64,000 nucleotides of DNA from Streptomyces gilvus (GTDB lineage Bacteria; Actinomycetota; Actinomycetes; Streptomycetales; Streptomycetaceae): contig NZ_JAKWBE010000002.1 in NCBI RefSeq assembly GCF_022513565.1, forward strand, positions 62,001 to 126,000, in the 5' to 3' direction. The notes below the pieces were generated by a model. It had not been told where the DNA came from and searched no databases. It saw only the letters and a program-made list of their open reading frames with translations. Shown piece by piece: positions 59,090 to 64,000 of this stretch; the stretch's first letter is position 1; each line of letters begins with the position of its first letter. The position numbers were made by a program, and so were the translations under genes.

Positions 59090-60440
59090 CGCTGTGCTCC
59101 TGGTTCTTCTCTCGTGGGTCGGGCGCCCGGTGGAACGCGAGGCGCACGATACGCCGCCAGTCGACGGACGGTGCGACGTACGGGGCGCCCGGCCTGTGTC
59201 TGGGCACACGTACCCGCAGTGCGCCGGGACGTATCGTGCACACCACGGGCGTGGGCAGGGTGAGTGCCTCACCGTCCACGGCGACCGGAATGAGCTCCGC
59301 CTCGGACTCGACGACCACTCGGCGGGGCGCCAGGGTCGTGATGCCGCTGGCCCGCTCCCCCAGCAGCGCCACCTCGGCGGCCTGGGCCGCGCCCTCCACC
59401 CGGACCGCGATCACGCCGAGCCTGCCCGTGTCGAGCCGTTCCCTGCGCGCACCCCCCAGGGGGTCGGCCCGGACGTAGGGGTTGTTGCTGACCAGCACCG
59501 CCTGCGGGGCCTGCAGCCGCTCCTCGTCGGCCCGGGCCGTCAGCGCGGTGCTCGCGTCGCCGGTCAGCAGGTCCGGCAGCTGGTCGAGCGCGGTGGCCGC
59601 CTTGGCCTCGCGGTACTCGGGGCTCTGCACGATGTGCGCGTAGGTGCCGAACGAGGCCGTGTTGACGAACGGCCGGCCGGCCACGTCCCCGAGGTCGACG
59701 CGGAGTTCCACCCCGTCGGTGAGGGCGTCCAGGCTGCGCGCGGGGTCGTCGCGGTCCAGACCGAGGTCCAGGGCGAAGTGGTTGCGGGTACCGGCGGTCA
59801 CCACCATGAACGGCAGGCCGTGTTCGGCGGCGACACCGGCCACCAGGGCCTGGGTGCCGTCACCGCCGGCCACCCCCAGCAGGTCGGCGCCCTCGGCGAC
59901 GGCCTGCCGGGCCAGCGCCACCGGATCCGGGGAGGTGTCCAGGTCGAGCAGGATCACCCGGGCGCCGAGGGCTTCGGCCCGCTCCACCAGCCCGAACTTG
60001 CCGACCTTTCCGCCGCCGGAGCGCGGGTTCATGATCAGTACGGGGTGGCGGGGCCTGCGCGCGCTGCGGGAATGCATGCCGTGCGGCTTGCGCAGCCTGC
60101 GCAGCGCGCTGCGCGCACAGGCGAGCGCCGCGGTCCAGGCGGCCACGGCCCCCACCGCCACCAGCCACAGGCCGGACACCGCGTACAGCACCAGAACGGC
60201 CAGCGGCGCCACGACCGCCAGCAGGGCGCCGACGAAACGGGCGATGCCGCGGTGCGCCAGCGCCCACCAGATGCCGGCCCCGGCCAGGGCGAGTCCCACC
60301 AGCCCCAGCAGCAGGATCAGCCACTTCCCGGCGCCCGCGACCACGGCGGCCACGGCACCGGCGACGCACACCAGGGAGAGCCGGGCCAGCAGTCGTGCCG
60401 AGCCCGGCGCCGTCTCACCTGTCCTTCGAGTCGCGTGCAT
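59082..60440 (-). CDS. Diacylglycerol/lipid kinase-family protein with membrane N-terminus
   Basis: A 452-residue protein. About four hydrophobic helices at the N-terminus (LLARLSLVCVAGAVAAVVAG, WLILLLGLVGLALAGAGIWW, AVLVLYAVSGLWLVAVGAVA) precede a cytoplasmic DagK/sphingosine-kinase-like domain. Its motifs are PVLIMNPRSGGGKVGKFGLV, DLLGVAGGDGTQALVAGVAA (GGDGT) and VVTAGTRNHFALDLGLDRDD. It phosphorylates a membrane lipid; with the overlapping PAP2 phosphatase it forms a lipid phosphorylation cycle. Membrane-fused DagK is less common than the soluble form. ATG 60440. Confidence 0.9.
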   Translation of the reverse strand: MHATRRTGETAPGSARLLARLSLVCVAGAVAAVVAGAGKWLILLLGLVGLALAGAGIWWALAHRGIARFVGALLAVVAPLAVLVLYAVSGLWLVAVGAVAAWTAALACARSALRRLRKPHGMHSRSARRPRHPVLIMNPRSGGGKVGKFGLVERAEALGARVILLDLDTSPDPVALARQAVAEGADLLGVAGGDGTQALVAGVAAEHGLPFMVVTAGTRNHFALDLGLDRDDPARSLDALTDGVELRVDLGDVAGRPFVNTASFGTYAHIVQSPEYREAKAATALDQLPDLLTGDASTALTARADEERLQAPQAVLVSNNPYVRADPLGGARRERLDTGRLGVIAVRVEGAAQAAEVALLGERASGITTLAPRRVVVESEAELIPVAVDGEALTLPTPVVCTIRPGALRVRVPRHRPGAPYVAPSVDWRRIVRLAFHRAPDPREKNQEHSDG

Positions 60441-60590
60441 GATGCGTCGGGCGGTCCCCGGGGTCCCTGGTCCGCGTGCTCGACGCCATCGGTCTCCTCG
60501 GTGCTCCGGGTGCTGCCCAGCCTCCTCCCCATGGTGGCCGCGGCCCGCGTCTCCGGCATCCCGGCGGTCCGCGGTGCGGACCGTGAGCGT

Positions 60591-62150
60591 CTACCCCGTG
60601 ATGCCCGGCTTCAAGTCGTCGGGGTTCCGGTCGGCGGCCGCCGCGGCGCGGGTCGGCGCGCCCAGGGCCCAGAACAGGACACCGAAGAGGATGAAGAGGG
60701 CCAGGGGGATGGCCTCCGTGAGGAGGTACTTGACGCGCTCGCCGTGGCTCCAGCCGTCCGGGGCGTAGGCGGAGCTGAACCAGTGGTCGCCGGCGCCGGG
60801 AGCGACCAGCTGCAGCGTCGCGAACAGGATCAGCGCGGTCAGGACGATGCTGATGGCGAGGGGGTACGGCGCCTTGTAGGGGCGGGGGACGTCGGGGGCC
60901 TTGCGGCGCAGCACCGGCAGGGCCGGGAAGATTCCCAGGTAGCTGACGAGCGTGGTGGAGACGGCGAGGCCGAGGACGGCGCCGAAGAGCTTGGCGGCGC
61001 TGCCGTGGGTCAGCTCGTGGGCCAGGACCAGGACGAGGGTGGAGACCAGGCCGCTGAGGATGTTGACGCGCACGGGGGTGCCGAAGCGGCTGGAGATCAC
61101 GCCGAGGAAGCGGGGGGCCGCGCCGTCGTAGCCGGAGACGGCCAGGGCGCGGTCGGAGCCCATGACCCAGGTGACGCCGGAGGAGAGCACCGTGAGGATG
61201 AACATGATCGCGGCCAGGTCGCCGAGGACGCTGCCGGCGCCGCTGAGCGTGGCGGTGCCGTCGGCGGAGACGTGGCCGCCGTAGACCGTGAAGACCTGCC
61301 GCATCGCGTCGATGAAGCCGCCGAGGCCCGAGATGGCCTTCACGGGCAGGACGAGCAGGATGCCGAGGATCGGCAGGGCGTAGAGCAGGACGGAGAGGAC
61401 GGCACTGCGGAAGATGGCGAAGGGGACGTCCTTCTGGGCGTCGGTCATCTCCTCGCCGGCGGTGTTGGGCAGTTCGAAGCCGACGTAGTTGAACATCAGC
61501 AGCGGCACCAGGGCGACGAAGCCGGCGTACGTCGGGGAGAAGTCGCCCGCTCCGAAGCCGTGCAGGCCGTGCTTGACGCCGTAGACCACGACGGTGAGGG
61601 TGAACAGGCCGAGGAGCAGGAAGCGGCTCCAGGCGCCGAGGGTGGGGATCCACTTGCCGATGTCGAAGGAGAGGATCGCGGCGAGCACGCCCACCCAGAC
61701 GAACAGGAGGGTGAACACGTAGAAGGCCGGGGTGCTCAGGTCCTTTCCGTCGTTGAAGAAGGTGGTGTAGGCCGTCACGGCGGAGACGGACAGGGTGCCG
61801 CCGAGCCACACCGGGTTGGTGATCCAGTACAGGAAGTTGTTGACGGCTCCGGCGAGGCGTCCGAAGGCGCGGCTGGTCCATATGTAGGGGCCGCCCTCGT
61901 CGGGGAAGGCGGCGCCGAGTTCGGCGGTGAGCAGGGCGGAGGGGATGAAGAAGACGGCGGCCAGCACGATGAGCCAGGTGAACGCCTCGGCGCCGTTGGA
62001 GGCGACGCTGCCGATGGTGTCGACGCCGACGATGGTGCACAGCAGGAAGAAGAGGATGTCGAACCGGCCAAAGTGCTTGCGCAGCTTCTGCCGTTCGGTC
62101 TGGGCCGCCGGCGGCGGGGCCGGCTCGAAGGTCGTGGGGCCAGCAGTCAC
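60591..62150 (-). CDS. APC-superfamily amino acid permease
   Basis: A 519-residue transporter with about 12-14 membrane helices. The first helix region, RFDILFFLLCTIVGVDTIGS, contains the broken-helix substrate site; later helices include EAFTWLIVLAAVFFIPSALL, FVALVPLLMFNYVGFELPNT, AGEEMTDAQKDVPFAIFRSA and FILTVLSSGVTWVMGSDRAL. The AGEEMTDAQ-DVP loop is typical of APC transporters. The substrate cannot be told. The GTG at 62150 has AGGAG six bases upstream; longer frames begin with unlikely sequence. Confidence 0.9.
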   Translation of the reverse strand: MTAGPTTFEPAPPPAAQTERQKLRKHFGRFDILFFLLCTIVGVDTIGSVASNGAEAFTWLIVLAAVFFIPSALLTAELGAAFPDEGGPYIWTSRAFGRLAGAVNNFLYWITNPVWLGGTLSVSAVTAYTTFFNDGKDLSTPAFYVFTLLFVWVGVLAAILSFDIGKWIPTLGAWSRFLLLGLFTLTVVVYGVKHGLHGFGAGDFSPTYAGFVALVPLLMFNYVGFELPNTAGEEMTDAQKDVPFAIFRSAVLSVLLYALPILGILLVLPVKAISGLGGFIDAMRQVFTVYGGHVSADGTATLSGAGSVLGDLAAIMFILTVLSSGVTWVMGSDRALAVSGYDGAAPRFLGVISSRFGTPVRVNILSGLVSTLVLVLAHELTHGSAAKLFGAVLGLAVSTTLVSYLGIFPALPVLRRKAPDVPRPYKAPYPLAISIVLTALILFATLQLVAPGAGDHWFSSAYAPDGWSHGERVKYLLTEAIPLALFILFGVLFWALGAPTRAAAAADRNPDDLKPGITG

Positions 62151-62313
62151 CGGGAGCTCCTGTGTGCTTGTACCGACAGGTGAGTTTTGGCCAATGATCT
62201 TGCGATATCGGACGGCCCACAAGCGGTCATGGACAACTCTTGACCATCGCTTCTCCGGGTGGTTGTACCGGTAACATCGGCGAAACACGGGAGCGTGGCC
62301 GTGCGCCGGTGAT

Positions 62314-63789
62314 TCAGCCGTGGTCGGCGTGCAGGTGGCTGTGCGAGACCTCGGGGGGACAGGGCTCTCGCTTCCCGCGGCGGTGGCGGCGCCAGTCGTG
62401 GACGGCGAGGCTCAGTCCGGTGATGACGGGCAGGACGCCCAGGCCCACGGAGGTGGCGACGGCGGTCCGGTAGTCGTGGTGGGCGGCGCCCAGGACCAGG
62501 TAGAAGACGCCGGGCAGGGCCGCCGTGCCGATGGCGCCGCCCAGGCGCTGTCCGGTCTGCAGGGCGCCGCCGGCGGCCCCGGCCATGCGGACGGGTACGT
62601 CCCGCAGGGTCATGGTCACGTTGGGGGAGATCACGCAGCCGCTGCCCAGGCCGCCGAGGAAGAGGACGGGGAGGGCGAGCCAGGTCGCGACGTCGGCCGG
62701 GGCCAGGCGCAGGACCAGGGCGGTGCCGCCGAGGCCGAGGATGACGCCGACGAGACCGCAGACGGTGAGCAGCCGGCCCAGCCGGTCGACCAGGCGTCCC
62801 GCGACCGCGGCGGCGAGGGCGGAACCGAGTGCGAAGGGGGTCACCGCGAGTCCCGAGCGCAGGGGGGAGTAGTTCAGGCCGTTCTGGAAGAAGAGGGCGA
62901 ACACCAGCCACACGCCGCTGAAGCCGATGAAGTACAGGGTGGCGATGCCCGCGCCGATGGCGTATCCGCGGACGGTGGTGACGAGGCGGGGGTCCAGCAG
63001 CGGCCGGCCCTCGCGGGCCAGGACGCGCCGCTCCCACTGGGCGAAGACGCCGAACAGGGCGAGGCCCAGGGGAAAGAGCCACCACAGGCGTCGTACGCCG
63101 CCGGACTCGGCCAGGACGAGGGGCAGCATCAGGGCGAGGACAGCGGTGCCGAGGAGGACGACGCCGCCCAGGTCGAGGCGTTCCCGGTGGCCCGGCGCGG
63201 TACTGGGGAGCAGGCGCAGGCCCAGCAGCAGGGCGGCCAGGCCGATGGGCACGTTGACGTAGAAGATCCAGCGCCAGCCCTGGGGGCCGTCGGCCAGGGT
63301 GAGGATGAGACCGCCGACGACGGGGCCGACGGCACTGGAGATGCCGACGGTCGCCCCGAACAGGCCGAAGGCGCGCCCGCGTTCGGCTCCGCGGAACATC
63401 TGCTGGATGAACGCGGAGTTCTGGGGGGCGAGGCAGCCCGCGGCGACGCCCTGGGCCAGGCGGGCGGCGACGAGCAGGGAGATCGAGGGGGCGGCGCCGG
63501 CGGCGGCGCTGCACACGACGAAGGCGGTCAGCGCCAGGAGGTAGATGCGGCGCCTGCCGATCGCGTCGCCGACGCGGCCCGCGGTGACCAGGACCAGGGC
63601 GAAGGCGAGCGCGTAGCCGGAGACGACCCACTGGATGGCGGGGGCGGAGGCGTGCAGGTCGCGCTGCATGGAGGGGAGCGCCACGGCGACGATCGTGACG
63701 TCGAGCAGGCTCATGAACCCGGCCACCAGAGTGACCCACAGCGCTTTCCAGCGTCGCGGGTCGGGGGTGTCGTTCGCCTGCGTCGGCAC
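62314..63789 (-). CDS. MFS multidrug exporter, DHA2 (14-helix) type
   Basis: A 491-residue drug:proton antiporter of the EmrB/QacA class. Motif D1 is in ALWVTLVAGFMSLLDVTIVA, motif A in GRVGDAIGRRRIYLLALTAF, and motif C in LFGATVGISSAVGPVVGGLI. The QGWRWIFYVNVPIGLAALLL loop is diagnostic. A His-rich tail (VSHSHLHADHG) is slightly unusual. The GTG at 63789 has AAGGAGGAG. No TetR or MarR gene is adjacent within the window. Confidence 0.93.
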   Translation of the reverse strand: MPTQANDTPDPRRWKALWVTLVAGFMSLLDVTIVAVALPSMQRDLHASAPAIQWVVSGYALAFALVLVTAGRVGDAIGRRRIYLLALTAFVVCSAAAGAAPSISLLVAARLAQGVAAGCLAPQNSAFIQQMFRGAERGRAFGLFGATVGISSAVGPVVGGLILTLADGPQGWRWIFYVNVPIGLAALLLGLRLLPSTAPGHRERLDLGGVVLLGTAVLALMLPLVLAESGGVRRLWWLFPLGLALFGVFAQWERRVLAREGRPLLDPRLVTTVRGYAIGAGIATLYFIGFSGVWLVFALFFQNGLNYSPLRSGLAVTPFALGSALAAAVAGRLVDRLGRLLTVCGLVGVILGLGGTALVLRLAPADVATWLALPVLFLGGLGSGCVISPNVTMTLRDVPVRMAGAAGGALQTGQRLGGAIGTAALPGVFYLVLGAAHHDYRTAVATSVGLGVLPVITGLSLAVHDWRRHRRGKREPCPPEVSHSHLHADHG

Positions 63790-63894
63790 TGCTCCTCCTT
63801 CACGGACCGGGTGACCGGTGGGGCGCGGTCACGTCAGCGCCGGGTACCCGGGGACGCGGGTGTGTCCCGTGAAGGCGCACCGAAGAGGGCGGGT

Positions 63895-64000
63895 TCACTC
63901 CTGGTGGGCGTCGACATCGCCGTTGACGGTGGTCAGCTTCATGGTGGGGCCTGTGCGGGCGTCGTGGGTGGGCACGTCGACGGAGGTGCGGCCGTTCCGC
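63895..64000 (-). CDS. End of a DUF4097-like beta-strand repeat protein, partial
   Basis: Only the last 34 codons are inside the window: RNGRTSVDVPTHDARTGPTM followed by KLTTVNGDVDAHQE and stop. The KLTTVNGDVDA pattern is the repeating strand of DUF4097-type parallel beta-helix proteins. The rest is beyond the right edge. Confidence 0.6.
   Translation of the reverse strand, partial: RNGRTSVDVPTHDARTGPTMKLTTVNGDVDAHQE

Noticed and set aside
58713..62183. 1156-residue plus-strand open frame across the PAP2, lipid kinase and permease genes
   Set aside because: It is a GC-driven shadow of three well-supported minus-strand genes; the translation is Gly/Glu/Arg-rich without domains.

Overview
The window is high-GC actinobacterial DNA and almost certainly comes from a Streptomyces chromosome. 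Support comes from strong third-position GC bias, many GTG and TTG starts, XRE/DUF397/DUF574/HATPase regulatory sets, a LAL regulator, large secreted glycosidases and a TTA leucine codon in a secreted enzyme. The mix of accessory enzymes, stand-alone regulators and decayed genes suggests a chromosome arm rather than the core. No rRNA, tRNA, CRISPR array or prophage was recognised.

Layout. 1-5.6 kb: a frameshifted luciferase-like monooxygenase, an MDR oxidoreductase divergent from a LysR regulator, and a LAL regulator. 5.7-8.8 kb: secreted sedolisin, PPOX protein and a coiled-coil/winged-helix protein. 8.9-12.6 kb: two MarR regulators enclosing two PP2C-type phosphatases. 13-18.5 kb: secreted GH78 alpha-L-rhamnosidase and a parallel beta-helix enzyme. 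18.5-28 kb: methyltransferase, aldo/keto reductase, DHFR-like protein, a four-domain PP2C/HATPase phosphatase, a type III PKS and small membrane or ATP-binding proteins, with AraC and carboxylesterase remnants. 28-31.5 kb: secreted GH92 mannosidase. 31.7-41.9 kb: HxlR/NmrA pair, shortened YihY protein, SnoaL, NlpC/P60 and secreted proteins, and SDR/TetR. 42-43.9 kb: htpG. 44.2-47.8 kb: a gene graveyard containing HAD, kinase, Tn554-type and response-regulator remnants around an intact NUDIX gene. 47.9-54.6 kb: a divergon of DUF6745 plus a small basic-context partner on one side and STM4015-4014-4013-4012-4011 on the other. 54.6-58 kb: HATPase, HEAT-like, DUF397, XRE and DUF574 regulatory set. 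58.1-64 kb: decayed kinase/beta-propeller, PAP2 and diacylglycerol-kinase-like lipid genes, APC permease, DHA2 exporter and the end of a DUF4097-like gene.

The most interesting system is the STM4011-4015 divergon. It encodes two radical SAM enzymes, an ATP-grasp-like protein, a sulfatase-fold hydrolase and a leucine-rich-repeat protein, with tightly overlapping genes. Its intergenic region carries two back-to-back copies of TTGTCAGTG-N8-TANNNT, the form of the LexA-independent (PafBC / RecA-NDp) DNA-damage promoter of actinobacteria. A further copy sits directly upstream of the NUDIX gene and would give a leaderless message. This predicts that an uncharacterised radical SAM pathway is switched on by DNA damage. 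All function calls rest on reading the sequence and on recalled family features; no database search was run.
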